A stretch of 8,049 nucleotides of DNA from Candidatus Delongbacteria bacterium (lineage in GTDB: Bacteria > Delongbacteria > UBA4055), in NCBI GenBank assembly GCA_016938535.1, contig JAFGUL010000176.1, positions 1 through 8,049 on the forward strand, given 5' to 3'. Under the pieces are notes generated by a model. It searched no databases and was not told the origin of the DNA. It saw only the letters and a program-made list of their open reading frames with translations. The translations under genes were made by a program, and so were the position numbers. Positions 1 to 7,269 of this stretch are shown here, in pieces. How positions within the stretch are numbered: the first letter of the stretch is position 1; each line of letters opens with the position of its first letter.

Positions 1-560
1 TTATAATACCTGATGAAATAGACCGCAGAGAAATATTCCGGGATAAGCTCATTGACCAAAAAGTGATCTTCAAAAAATCTCTGCAGGAAAGTGTCGCTGA
101 TGCTCCCGGTATCTCAGAATATAATGCGTCCGCAGTTTCACCTGAACTATATGAGATCGCTTTGGAAAGCGGAAAATATTCGAGATTTAAGACAGATAAA
201 GAACTTCCGACAGGCAGCTATGAAAAACTTTACAGAAAATGGATCGAAAAATCTGTTTCGAAAGAGATAGCCGATAAGGTCTTTGTGTTTTTTGAGGATA
301 GACGCATTCTTGGTCTTATTACAGTTAAGAAAAAAAACACTCACGGCGAGATAGGACTTCTGGGTATTCATCCGGACGCTCAGGGCAAAGGTATAGGGTC
401 TATACTGATCTCTGCGGCTGAAAATTATGTGATCTCAGAAGAAGGGTCTTTGATGGAAGTTGCTACGCAATACGGAAATTCTCCTGCCTGCCGATTCTAT
501 GAAAAGAACGGTTATTCCGTCAAAAGTATATTTAATTATTACCATATTCGTAAGACTTAG
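1..560 (+). CDS. GNAT-family acetyltransferase, WecD/FdtC-like, 5' end outside window
   Basis: Probable acetyl-CoA-dependent N-acetyltransferase acting in the cytoplasm on a nucleotide-linked 4-amino-sugar such as a dTDP-4-amino-4,6-dideoxyhexose. The reading frame is open from base 3, so the gene starts upstream of the window. The GTG at 63 is an unlikely start: it sits inside a segment reading IDQKVIFKK that resembles the region before the catalytic domain in WecD-type proteins, and no Shine-Dalgarno precedes it. Visible motifs in order: YSRFKTD (about 177-197) and the KWIEKSV segment (239-259), both typical of WecD-like proteins; IGLLGIHP followed by the acetyl-CoA pyrophosphate loop QGKGIG (381-398); then VATQYGNSPACRFYEKNGY and a terminal YHIR. 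The E. coli WecD family has a comparable order (SRF, WI, IGLL, VATQ.GN). The exact sugar substrate is inferred. A 74-nt gap separates it from the next gene, so it probably ends a different transcription unit. The stop is TAG. Confidence 0.82.
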   Translation, partial: IIPDEIDRREIFRDKLIDQKVIFKKSLQESVADAPGISEYNASAVSPELYEIALESGKYSRFKTDKELPTGSYEKLYRKWIEKSVSKEIADKVFVFFEDRRILGLITVKKKNTHGEIGLLGIHPDAQGKGIGSILISAAENYVISEEGSLMEVATQYGNSPACRFYEKNGYSVKSIFNYYHIRKT

Positions 561-570
561 ATTTTAAACC

Positions 571-599
571 TTTACATTTTTACTGAATTTGATTAAATT
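571..599 (+). promoter_or_regulatory. possible sigma-70-type promoter for the 635-6716 operon
   Basis: TTTACA at 571-576 resembles a -35 box (TTGACA, one mismatch). TAAATT at 594-599 or TTAAAT at 593-598 could serve as a -10, with a spacer of 16-17 bp. It lies in the only sizeable gap before a seven-gene run. The area is AT-rich, so a chance match is quite possible. No clear terminator for the preceding gene is visible. Confidence 0.35.
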
Positions 600-634
600 T
601 GGAGTTGTAGCGGAAATAAATCCGGGAGTTTTTT

Positions 635-1885
635 ATGCGCGCAAAATATTTATTTTTCTTTATTGTACTGTATCTGAGCACGGCTTTTTCCGCACAGATA
701 GTGATGACCGGGTTCAAGGACGACGATCCGAAAACAGAGTTTATTACTGAGGCGATGGTCAAGTATATCAGAGCAAATCTTGAAGAGGCCGGTCTTGAAC
801 TCATGGACGATAAGGTTGAAGGTCTTGATCTGAATGTTATGAGAACAGGTAATTTCTTCCTCGCTTCTAAGGATTATTTCGAAGGTTATGAAAATATTGA
901 CCTTGATTATTCTCTAACGGGCAATGTGAGCTTCAGAGGCAGAAATATTAATGTCTTTATCGAAATGTACTCGAGGGGTAAGAAAAGACTTGTGATCAAA
1001 TCAGATTTTAAAGGAAAAGCCCAGTCGCTCCTCGCTTTCTATCATCACATCACCAACGAGATCTTACGGGCCGCCGAAGTGGCGCATGAAGTTAAAAATA
1101 TTTTCCCGGTCGATGATGAAGCTTATTTTTACCGCTACATAAGGTACTCTTACGAGCTCGATCAGCTTTTTCAATACGATGTTCCGGAAAAATACTACGC
1201 CTTAATGGACGAACTGAACTCGATGAAAGATGAATTCGAAGAATTTCCGGCTTTCGCCGAGATGTATGATGAGCTTGTAACAATGACTGAGGATTACGAA
1301 AAGACAGGACCTTATGAACTGCCGATGGAAAATGTTTCTTCGGATATCAGCTCGGGCGATGACGAAATTCAGAAATTCGCGAGAGATCTGATCGTGAACG
1401 GCTACGAATTCTATTACAGGAAAACTAATAAGACAGCCGATGAAGATGATCCTTCGATCCTTGACCTTGTTGTTGAATTTGATGTTAAAATGAAAAAATC
1501 CGCCTATAAGTCGCTTATGGATGAGATCAAAACCAGAAAGGGAAATACCCGTTTTATTAACATGGGCAGATATTTTATAAGCGAGAATGAGAAGGAAAAC
1601 GAGATCTTTACCAAATTTTTACTCAATCAGACTGTCGAGCTCAGGTTCATTGATGAAGACGGCCTTGTAATCGCTGCTTCTGAATATTTTATCAATAAAA
1701 GACAGTACTCGAACGGTGCTTACAGAAACGCGGAAGTCCTACCTATGCCCCTGACCCCGAGAGGTCCCGCTTATCCTGCTTTCGGACTTAAAAGTTCTTC
1801 AAAAATTGGAATTGAGTTTAAAGATATTAAGGAATCGGAGATCGGAAAAGCCGTTAAAACTGAAATTCTGATCAAATTCGAATAA
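635..1885 (+). CDS. exported protein with TolB/CsgG-like N-terminal domain
   Basis: A 416-residue protein predicted to be periplasmic or outer-membrane associated. It has a signal peptide: a basic start (MRAK), a hydrophobic stretch at residues 5-14, and a plausible signal peptidase I site after AFS (residue 19). Residues about 21-150 follow the pattern of TolB N-terminal/CsgG-type domains: a strand ending in a 'GF' turn (IVMTGF, 22-27), a helix (about 36-53), then a 'DYSLTGNVSFRGRNINV' segment (91-107) matching the 'yvltGsv...v' pattern, and a helix ending in ITNEILRA. This is a fold-level inference, not a firm family assignment. The middle (about 160-230) is rich in Asp, Glu, Tyr and Met and probably helical. 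The C-terminal half looks beta-rich. GGGAG at 624-628 lies 6 nt before the ATG, supporting the start. It is the first gene of the apparent operon, 5 nt from a TPR lipoprotein, so the two may work together at the envelope. Confidence 0.75.
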   Translation: MRAKYLFFFIVLYLSTAFSAQIVMTGFKDDDPKTEFITEAMVKYIRANLEEAGLELMDDKVEGLDLNVMRTGNFFLASKDYFEGYENIDLDYSLTGNVSFRGRNINVFIEMYSRGKKRLVIKSDFKGKAQSLLAFYHHITNEILRAAEVAHEVKNIFPVDDEAYFYRYIRYSYELDQLFQYDVPEKYYALMDELNSMKDEFEEFPAFAEMYDELVTMTEDYEKTGPYELPMENVSSDISSGDDEIQKFARDLIVNGYEFYYRKTNKTADEDDPSILDLVVEFDVKMKKSAYKSLMDEIKTRKGNTRFINMGRYFISENEKENEIFTKFLLNQTVELRFIDEDGLVIAASEYFINKRQYSNGAYRNAEVLPMPLTPRGPAYPAFGLKSSSKIGIEFKDIKESEIGKAVKTEILIKFE

Positions 1886-1890
1886 AATAA

Positions 1891-2913
1891 ATGAGATATA
1901 TGCATAAAATTCCGTTACTGATGATCTCTGCACTTCTATTTTTGTCCTGCAGCGAGGATGTGGATCTTCTCGTAGAAAAAGGAGAATACGACAGGGCCAT
2001 AATCATCCTTAAAGAGGAGTTGTCAAAGGATTACAGCAACACTCAGCTCAGAAATAATATTACCAAGCTTTATTTTACGAACGCAAAGAGAAATATAAGG
2101 GAAAATGATCTCGGCGAAGCGGAGAGGAACCTTGAAAGAGGCATAATTTATTCAGACGAGAACAATCCCGAGATCAAAGATGAATATGCAGAAATACTAG
2201 TACTTCTCGGCTCTAATCTCATCGGTTCGGGTGACAGGGAGGGCAGCGTAGAGCTCAAAAAGAAATACGAAAAAGGCATCTCGCTGATAAAAAAATCCAT
2301 TGACCTGACAGAGAACAATGAGAAAGCGAAAGCGATCTTGAACGCTATCAAAACCGAAGAAGCTCAGAGATATTTCGACCTCGCCCTGAACAGTTACGAA
2401 TTATGGACCACCGGCTCACAGGATGTATCGCTCCTGACGGAAAGCCGCAAAAATCTTGATCTGGCAAACGAGATCATGGTCACCGACGAAGCGCCGAAGC
2501 TGAAAAATGACCTTCTCGCCGCCTTTCTTACTCAGAACATCAGATCAAACCCCTACGATCTCAGGCTCATGAGGGTTTTCTTCAATGCCGATAACGGAAA
2601 TATTGCATTCAGGATAAGATTTTACAACAACTCGAACAGGGATATCGTAGTAAATCCCTCTCAATTCACACTTTACGACAATGACGACAATGTTTATAAA
2701 TTCGACCCTGTTGCTGCCAAAAGAGGAAATTACCGTAATATCCTTCAGAACTTTAAGATCAATCCAGGCAGATTTCTTACAGGGCTTCTCGTCTTCAATA
2801 CGAATATTAAAAGAAACCCGATCATGTCCAAAATAGTCTGGACCGACGATGTGGGGAATACTTTTTCAAAAGAATTTCCCGAAACGATAATTACCGATCT
2901 GGAGCTGGAATGA
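1891..2913 (+). CDS. TPR-type lipoprotein with C-terminal beta domain
   Basis: A 340-residue putative lipoprotein. The N-terminus has a hydrophobic segment ending in LLFLSC, so Cys20 is the likely lipidated residue; the lipobox is relaxed (Phe at -3, Ser at -1). Residues about 26-165 contain helical TPR-like units (for example GEYDRAIIILKEEL and GEAERNLERGI). From about residue 223 a beta-rich domain follows ('NIAFRIRFYNNSNRDIVV', then 'FTLYDNDDNVYKFDP'), reminiscent of immunoglobulin-like DUF4352-type domains; that resemblance is inference. The start is ambiguous. ATG 1891 is 5 nt after the previous stop without a clear Shine-Dalgarno, while ATG 1900 has a weak GAG at 1893-1895 and would give a more typical signal peptide (MHKIPLL). 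Translational coupling to the upstream gene is likely. Its TGA stop overlaps the acpS start by 4 nt (ATGA). Likely a protein-interaction scaffold at the membrane; specific function unknown. Confidence 0.8.
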   Translation: MRYMHKIPLLMISALLFLSCSEDVDLLVEKGEYDRAIIILKEELSKDYSNTQLRNNITKLYFTNAKRNIRENDLGEAERNLERGIIYSDENNPEIKDEYAEILVLLGSNLIGSGDREGSVELKKKYEKGISLIKKSIDLTENNEKAKAILNAIKTEEAQRYFDLALNSYELWTTGSQDVSLLTESRKNLDLANEIMVTDEAPKLKNDLLAAFLTQNIRSNPYDLRLMRVFFNADNGNIAFRIRFYNNSNRDIVVNPSQFTLYDNDDNVYKFDPVAAKRGNYRNILQNFKINPGRFLTGLLVFNTNIKRNPIMSKIVWTDDVGNTFSKEFPETIITDLELE

Positions 2914-3287
2914 TAGTCGGCATAGGAACGGATATTATCGAGGTCGCGCGGGTAAAGAAAAGTATCGAGACCATTAACGGGTTCAAAGAAAAAATATTTT
3001 CGTCCGATGAGATCAGATACTGCGAGTCAAAAAGGAACAAATACGAGCATTATGCGGGAAGGTTCGCGGCAAAAGAGGCCTATTTCAAGGCGATCGGCAC
3101 AGGCTGGAGGAACGGACTTGCTTTCAATGAGATTCATATCCTGAACGATCACCTCGGAAAACCGGTCATAATTCTCTCGGGAAAAGCTATGGAGCAGTGC
3201 GAAAAGTCGGGAGTAACGAACAAACAGGTTTCAATTTCACACCTGAAAGATATCGCGTCAGCTTTCGTAATAATTGAGATCACTTAA
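2910..3287 (+). CDS. acpS: holo-[acyl-carrier-protein] synthase
   Basis: Transfers 4'-phosphopantetheine from CoA to a serine of apo-acyl carrier protein, activating it for fatty-acid synthesis; a cytoplasmic, usually trimeric, Mg-dependent enzyme. The 125-residue length is standard. Signature motifs: GIGTDIIEV at residues 4-12, with Asp8 as a metal ligand; RFAAKEAYFKAIGTG at 51-65, with Glu56 as the second metal ligand and Lys60 in the conserved KEA..KA block; and SISH near residues 108-111. All expected catalytic residues are present, so it looks functional. The start ATG overlaps the TGA of the upstream lipoprotein gene (ATGA), with GGAG at 2901-2904, 5 nt upstream, indicating translational coupling. 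prfB follows after 15 nt. Confidence 0.97.
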   Translation: MIVGIGTDIIEVARVKKSIETINGFKEKIFSSDEIRYCESKRNKYEHYAGRFAAKEAYFKAIGTGWRNGLAFNEIHILNDHLGKPVIILSGKAMEQCEKSGVTNKQVSISHLKDIASAFVIIEIT

Positions 3288-3302
3288 CAAACGGAGATAC
3301 CT

Positions 3303-4410
3303 ATGCTTGAAGAACTTAAAGACGAACTTAATGAAATAAATTCCAAATTCGATCATATCAGGGGGCATCTTTGATCTTGATAAGTTCAAGAACGAGATAG
3401 CTAAACTCGAGGAACAGACGGCTCAGGAGGGATTTTACAACGATCCGCAGAAAGCCCAGACGGTTTTCGACGAAATAAAGAAGAAAAAATACTGGATAGA
3501 TTCTGTTGAAAATGCGTCTCAGCTTAAAACAGACATTGACGATCTTTTCGATATGCTTTCCGAAGAGGAAGAAGAGTCGAAAGACATAATAAAGGAGATC
3601 AGATCTACATTTTCAGACTATATGACCATAGTCGAGGAACTTGAACTCAAGGGAATGCTGTCTGCGCCGGAGGACAAAAAGGACTGTCTTTTCACGATCC
3701 ATGCGGGGTCGGGCGGGACAGAGGCGGCTGACTGGGCGACTATGCTTATGAGGATGTACACGCGCTTTTTCGATACGATGGGATTCAAGTGGAGTGAGGT
3801 TGATCTCATTCCCGGCGATACTGTCGGCATAAAATCAGTCACGATCGAGGTCAGCGGCGAATACGCTTACGGTTTCTTAAAATCGGAGATCGGAGTTCAC
3901 AGACTGATCAGGATATCGCCGTTCGATGCTGCGAGCAAGAGGCACACTTCTTTCGCCTCTGTCTATGTGCTTCCCGAAGCCGATGACATTGAGATCACGG
4001 TCGATCCTTCCGATCTGAGGATAGACACATACAGGAGTTCGGGCGCGGGCGGTCAGCATGTCAACAAGACTGACTCGGCGGTCAGGATCACTCACCTTCC
4101 TACAGGTGTGGTCGCACAGTCGCAGAACCAGAGGTCGCAGACTTTCAACAAGGAAACGGCCATGAAGCTGCTTAAAGCCAAACTCTATCAGAAAAAGATA
4201 GAAGAGGAAAAGGAGAAAATGAATGTCCTCGAGGGCGAGAAAAAGGAGATCTCGTGGGGCAGTCAGATCCGGACCTACACTTTTCAGCCGTATAATCTCG
4301 TAAAAGACCATCGAACGAACATAGAGACAGGGAACACAGGTGCTGTCATGGACGGTGACCTTATCAGGTTCGTCAGAGGCTATCTTATTAAATACGGTAA
4401 ATTTGAATAA
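3303..4410 (+). CDS. prfB: peptide chain release factor 2 (programmed +1 frameshift)
   Basis: Release factor 2 recognises UGA and UAA stop codons in the ribosomal A site and triggers peptidyl-tRNA hydrolysis. The gene is in two frames. ATG 3303 opens a 23-codon frame ending in CTT (3369-3371) then TGA (3372-3374); skipping T3372 continues at GAT 3373 to the TAA ending at 4410, giving 368 residues (E. coli RF2 has 365). Calling the gene from an internal ATG at 3553 would lose the N-terminal domain. In the full protein the stop-codon-reading motif SPF falls at 205-207 and the catalytic GGQ at 249-251, essentially the E. coli positions. Ser occupies the position equivalent to E. coli residue 246, where K-12 carries the activity-lowering Thr. 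GGAG at 3293-3296 lies 6 nt before the start. The gene is autoregulated: low RF2 leaves the UGA unread and favours shifting. It lies 15 nt after acpS and 18 nt before an unknown gene. Confidence 0.97.
3360..3375 (+). promoter_or_regulatory. prfB programmed +1 frameshift signal
   Basis: The site reads AGG GGG CAT CTT TGA T. AGGGGG (3360-3365) is an internal Shine-Dalgarno-like element, three bases before the slippery CTT (3369-3371), followed by the in-frame TGA (3372-3374). Spacing is identical to the E. coli site (AGG GGG TAT CTT TGA C). The differences are CAT for TAT and T rather than C after the stop. The zero frame meets a second TGA at 3378-3380, two codons later. Peptidyl-tRNA-Leu is expected to slip from CUU to UUU when UGA decoding is slow. 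Confidence 0.95.
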
Positions 4411-4428
4411 CAACAAAAAGGAAAAACA

Positions 4429-4899
4429 ATGATAAACGAAACATTTGAAGGGATCATCACTTCGGTATCAGCCGGAATGAACACAAAAAAAGTTGACGGC
4501 GTTAAGGTTAAGGAAGGCGTTTATAAACTTAAGCTTGAATCGAACGATATTGACTACGAATCTATGGCGAAATTCAATTCTTCAATAAGCTCTACACTCT
4601 TAAATATCCAGCCGATGCCTTTCAGAAATGTCAACTTCGGTGATCAGAGCGTGATGAACTTAGACCTTTACCTTTGGGGCGTTGAGGAAGAGGACGAAGG
4701 CAACAGGGGAAGCTACAAAGATCTTGAGCTTAAGCCTGACGCATACTTCAAGAGGGTGAAAATAAAGAACCTTACAGTGAGCAACAAGGTAAACATACCT
4801 CATTATATTTTTTCACTCGAAATACCTATGGAATCTGACGCAAAATTTTTGTTCTCTCACTTAAAATCAACAGTGAACTACAAATTCGGTAAGGACTAA
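4429..4899 (+). CDS. hypothetical cytoplasmic protein
   Basis: A 156-residue protein I do not recognise. It has no signal peptide, membrane segment, cysteine cluster or nucleotide-binding motif, so it is predicted to be soluble and cytoplasmic. The sequence looks beta-rich with alternating hydrophobic residues (FEGIITSVSAG at the start; YFKRVKIKNLTV and YIFSLEIPM later), plus an acidic loop (VEEEDEGN, about residues 84-91) and a basic C-terminal end. AAGGA at 4418-4422 lies 6 nt before the ATG. The gene is 18 nt after prfB and 3 nt before the radical SAM gene, and AAGGA at the end of its own coding region (4891-4895) is the ribosome-binding site for that next gene, so co-expression is very likely. 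Codon use matches the neighbours. Function is unknown; position alone does not tell whether it belongs with RF2 or with the radical SAM enzyme. Confidence 0.85.
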   Translation: MINETFEGIITSVSAGMNTKKVDGVKVKEGVYKLKLESNDIDYESMAKFNSSISSTLLNIQPMPFRNVNFGDQSVMNLDLYLWGVEEEDEGNRGSYKDLELKPDAYFKRVKIKNLTVSNKVNIPHYIFSLEIPMESDAKFLFSHLKSTVNYKFGKD

Positions 4900-4902
4900 G
4901 AA

Positions 4903-5742
4903 ATGTCCGGCCTGAAATGCGAACTATGCGCTCACGGCTGCTTTCTGTCCAAAGGACAGAGCGGCATCTGCGGTGTGAACAGAAATTCGGGCGGCAGGAT
5001 CGAATGCATCGTTTACGGCAGACCCGTGGCTAAGAACATTGATCCGGTAGAAAAGAAACCGCTTAAAAGATTTATGAGCGGTACATTTACCTATTCGATC
5101 GGCACTCTGGGCTGCAATTTCAGATGTGAATGGTGTCAGAATTACCATATAAGCCAGGCTAAATCAGAAAAAATTGACCTGATACCTTTCGTTCCGCCTG
5201 AAATGATCGTCGAACTTGCGCTAAAGTCAGGCTGTCAGTCAATATCCTATACCTACAACGAACCGACGGTTTTTTATCCCTACGCAAAGGATATAGGCAT
5301 GATCGCGAAAGAAAAGGGTCTCAAAAATATATTTGTCAGCAACGGTTATCAGTCTGACACTGTTCTCGATGAAATGCTTACCTGGGTTGACGCTATAAAT
5401 GTTGATCTGAAAGCATTTGATGCTGAAAAGCACAAAAAATTTACCGGCGGCGATCTTGATGTCGTGCTCAAAAACCTGAAAATACTTGCCGCGTCTAAGG
5501 TTCATCTTGAGATAACGACTCTTATTATTCCCGGGATCAATGATTCTGATGCAGAACTTACTCAGATCGCCAGTTTCATAGCAGATGAGCTCGGAAAGAA
5601 TGTACCATGGCATGTTTCAGCCTTCCATCCCGATTATAAAATGACAGACAGGAACCGAACGCCTTCAGAAACAGTTTACAGAGCTGTGGAAACAGGCAAT
5701 AAAGCCGGACTTGAATATGTTTATGCGGGAAATGTATGGTAG
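4903..5742 (+). CDS. amrS: AmrS-like radical SAM enzyme (AmmeMemoRadiSam / PFL-activase-like)
   Basis: A 279-residue radical S-adenosylmethionine protein. The 4Fe-4S motif CNFRCEWC places the CX3CX2C cysteines at residues 71, 75 and 78. Upstream is a cysteine-rich N-terminal region (Cys6, Cys9, Cys13, Cys23 within LCAHGC and GICGV) typical of the AmmeMemoRadiSam radical SAM family and PflA-like relatives. Other family motifs are NIDPVEKKPL (45-54), YTYNEPT (116-122), INVDLKAF, and WHVSAFHPDYKM near the end. The physiological substrate of this family is not settled. No AMMECR1 or Memo partner gene is in the window. The protein stops at YAGNVW, where family members usually continue 50 or more residues through a second CxxC-type cysteine pair, so it is a short form. 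It is translationally coupled on both sides: AAGGA 4891-4895 precedes it, and its TAG overlaps the next gene by 7 nt. The symbol is tentative because of the missing tail. Confidence 0.85.
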   Translation: MSGLKCELCAHGCFLSKGQSGICGVNRNSGGRIECIVYGRPVAKNIDPVEKKPLKRFMSGTFTYSIGTLGCNFRCEWCQNYHISQAKSEKIDLIPFVPPEMIVELALKSGCQSISYTYNEPTVFYPYAKDIGMIAKEKGLKNIFVSNGYQSDTVLDEMLTWVDAINVDLKAFDAEKHKKFTGGDLDVVLKNLKILAASKVHLEITTLIIPGINDSDAELTQIASFIADELGKNVPWHVSAFHPDYKMTDRNRTPSETVYRAVETGNKAGLEYVYAGNVW

Positions 5743-6716
5743 ATAAGATCAAAAACAATAAAACACTCATAATTTCGGTAAAGATAGCAATTTCGATAGC
5801 TATTGCATGGGCGGTAATTTACAATGTTGATAAAGTCGAGCTGAAATACATACTTCAGAACGCTAAGGTCAAATACATCTTTTACGCACTGCTCCTCCTC
5901 CCTTTGAACCTGTATTTTCAGTTCCTGAAATGGAAGTATGCCGCACAAAAAGCCGTCGGTGAAAAAATACCGCATAAACCGCTCTGGCTGTCGGTATTTC
6001 TCGGGATCGCTCTCGGATTTGTAACACCCGGCAGGGTCGGCGAACTCGGAAAACTCTTCGCTTTAAGAGAACAGGATAAACTAAAACTCTTGAGCATGAG
6101 CATGATCGAAAAGATATACGACACATTCCCTGTCATCATATTCGGATCATTCTCGCTCGCTTTCCTGCCCACACTTTTTTTCACCGACTCATCTCTGATG
6201 AGAGCCAATCTGATGCTTTTTTCTTTTCTTATAGCTATACTCTTCTATTTCATAGCCGTACATCCCGGACTCTTCAGAAGCATCGTCAATTACATCAGGC
6301 TCAATTTATTCAAAAAAAGCTCGCGGTTCGAAAGATTTTCAGCCGGACTTGACGGCTTAAAAAACGGCACTGCGAGAATACTCCTGCTCCTCTCGACAAT
6401 GTTATTTTTCGTTTATACCGCCCAATTCGTCCTTCTCATTTTCGCGTTCGGTCAGATAGATGTTTTCCACGCCTTCGCGGGAGTCTGGACGGCAGTACTA
6501 CTGAAAACATTTTTGCCCGTCAGCCTCGGCGACATCGGCGTCAGAGAAGGCACCGCAGCCTATGTATTCAGCCTGCTCGGATTTCCCATACCCGCCGCAG
6601 TATCAGCCGCATTCATGCTTTTCGCCATAAACATCCTTATGCCCACAATAGGCGGACTTTTCATGATCCCTTTCACTTTCAGGCAGAAGAAGAATGAGAA
6701 GGAAGTAATTGAATAA
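5736..6716 (+). CDS. LPG synthase TM/YbhN-family (UPF0104-like) integral membrane protein
   Basis: A 326-residue polytopic inner-membrane protein of the lysylphosphatidylglycerol-synthase transmembrane-region family (MprF flippase domain, YbhN, AglD relatives). Likely hydrophobic helices lie around residues 11-29, 46-62, 83-97, 126-146, 158-178, 214-236, 245-262 and 283-318. The conserved loop FVTPGRVGELGK covers 95-106, and the second signature, LPVSLGDIGVREG, covers 260-272. Both are characteristic of the family, in which members handle or translocate lipids or lipid-linked glycans. There is no MprF catalytic C-terminal domain, so it is not a lysyl-PG synthase itself; the cargo is unknown. 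The ATG at 5736 lies inside the last codons of the radical SAM gene (7-nt overlap), with GGGA at 5727-5730, 5 nt upstream. It is the last gene of the compact operon. The C-terminus is basic and acidic (RQKKNEKEVIE), probably cytoplasmic. Confidence 0.9.
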   Translation: MVDKIKNNKTLIISVKIAISIAIAWAVIYNVDKVELKYILQNAKVKYIFYALLLLPLNLYFQFLKWKYAAQKAVGEKIPHKPLWLSVFLGIALGFVTPGRVGELGKLFALREQDKLKLLSMSMIEKIYDTFPVIIFGSFSLAFLPTLFFTDSSLMRANLMLFSFLIAILFYFIAVHPGLFRSIVNYIRLNLFKKSSRFERFSAGLDGLKNGTARILLLLSTMLFFVYTAQFVLLIFAFGQIDVFHAFAGVWTAVLLKTFLPVSLGDIGVREGTAAYVFSLLGFPIPAAVSAAFMLFAINILMPTIGGLFMIPFTFRQKKNEKEVIE

Positions 6717-6790
6717 AAGTTTAAGTAAAAATCCTCAATTCGTCGGACAAAAACGAAACTTGTTGAAATTGGTGCAATATAAAATACAAC

Positions 6791-6795
6791 GGAGG
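6791..6795 (+). promoter_or_regulatory. strong Shine-Dalgarno that fixes the start at 6802
   Basis: GGAGG at 6791-6795 sits 6 nt before ATG 6802. It decides in favour of that start over the in-frame TTG at 6709, which overlaps the previous gene and would put 31 charged residues in front of an otherwise normal lipoprotein signal peptide. Confidence 0.85.
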
Positions 6796-6801
6796 TATGA
6801 C

Positions 6802-7269
6802 ATGAAAACTCATTCATTTAGTTTTAAAATGTGTACGATTATTACAATATCCTTTTTTTTACATTCTTGTACTCCAGCACACATGTTAAAAGAAGTGCCA
6901 AAAACAAAAATCAACGAAATGCGACAAAACAACGTTATTGTAATTCATAAACATAATGACATATTTCATTTAAAGAATGCAACTCTTGAAAATAATATTT
7001 TGACAGGACATGTTGCTAATTATACTTTATGCAAAAATAATGAAATCTACAATGAGTTACATCTGTATCTTTCGAACGATAAAAATAATAATTTCAAATT
7101 AAATGATACAATTGCAATAAATATTAATGAAATAATCAAAGCTGAAGTCTACGAAATAGATATGAGTATAGCTTCAAGAAATCTCATATTTGGTTTTTCA
7201 TCAATAACATTGGTTATTATAATTGTGATTGGTTTTGTATCTTCATTAAAGTACCTACAATTTACATAA
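6802..7269 (+). CDS. small AT-rich lipoprotein with C-terminal membrane helix
   Basis: A 155-residue protein from ATG 6802. The N-terminus has a long hydrophobic segment and a good lipobox ending LHSC, so Cys23 is the likely lipidated residue. The body is small, polar and Asn/Lys/Ile-rich: a strand-like part (NVIVIHKHNDIFHLKNATL) then NELHLYLS and a helix-strand ending AEVYEID. The last 30 residues contain an uninterrupted hydrophobic run (ITLVIIIVIGFV) that looks like a membrane helix. I recall conserved Bacteroidota-type lipoproteins with this pattern ('HLKNA...LHLYLS...EVYEID...VIIIVIG') in which a larger domain follows the helix; that is memory-based and uncertain, and would make this copy short. 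The gene is far more AT-rich than the operon before it (7 of 60 bases are G or C at 7081-7140). It is separated by 85 nt from the preceding gene. Function unknown. Confidence 0.8.
   Translation: MKTHSFSFKMCTIITISFFLHSCTPAHMLKEVPKTKINEMRQNNVIVIHKHNDIFHLKNATLENNILTGHVANYTLCKNNEIYNELHLYLSNDKNNNFKLNDTIAININEIIKAEVYEIDMSIASRNLIFGFSSITLVIIIVIGFVSSLKYLQFT

Noticed and set aside
561..634. Rho-independent terminator after the acetyltransferase gene
   Set aside because: Only short AT-only inverted repeats are present (for example AATTT/AAATT at 586-599), with no GC stem or T-run.
3877..4416. 179-codon open frame on the minus strand
   Set aside because: It lies entirely opposite prfB, whose protein is unmistakable, has no family motifs, and is a shadow of the coding strand.
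5239..5613. 124-codon open frame on the minus strand
   Set aside because: Antisense to the radical SAM gene, with no recognisable motif and no plausible ribosome-binding site.
6709..6801. TTG start at 6709 for the AT-rich lipoprotein
   Set aside because: It overlaps the previous gene, lacks a good Shine-Dalgarno and puts charged residues before the signal peptide; ATG 6802 with GGAGG is clearly better.
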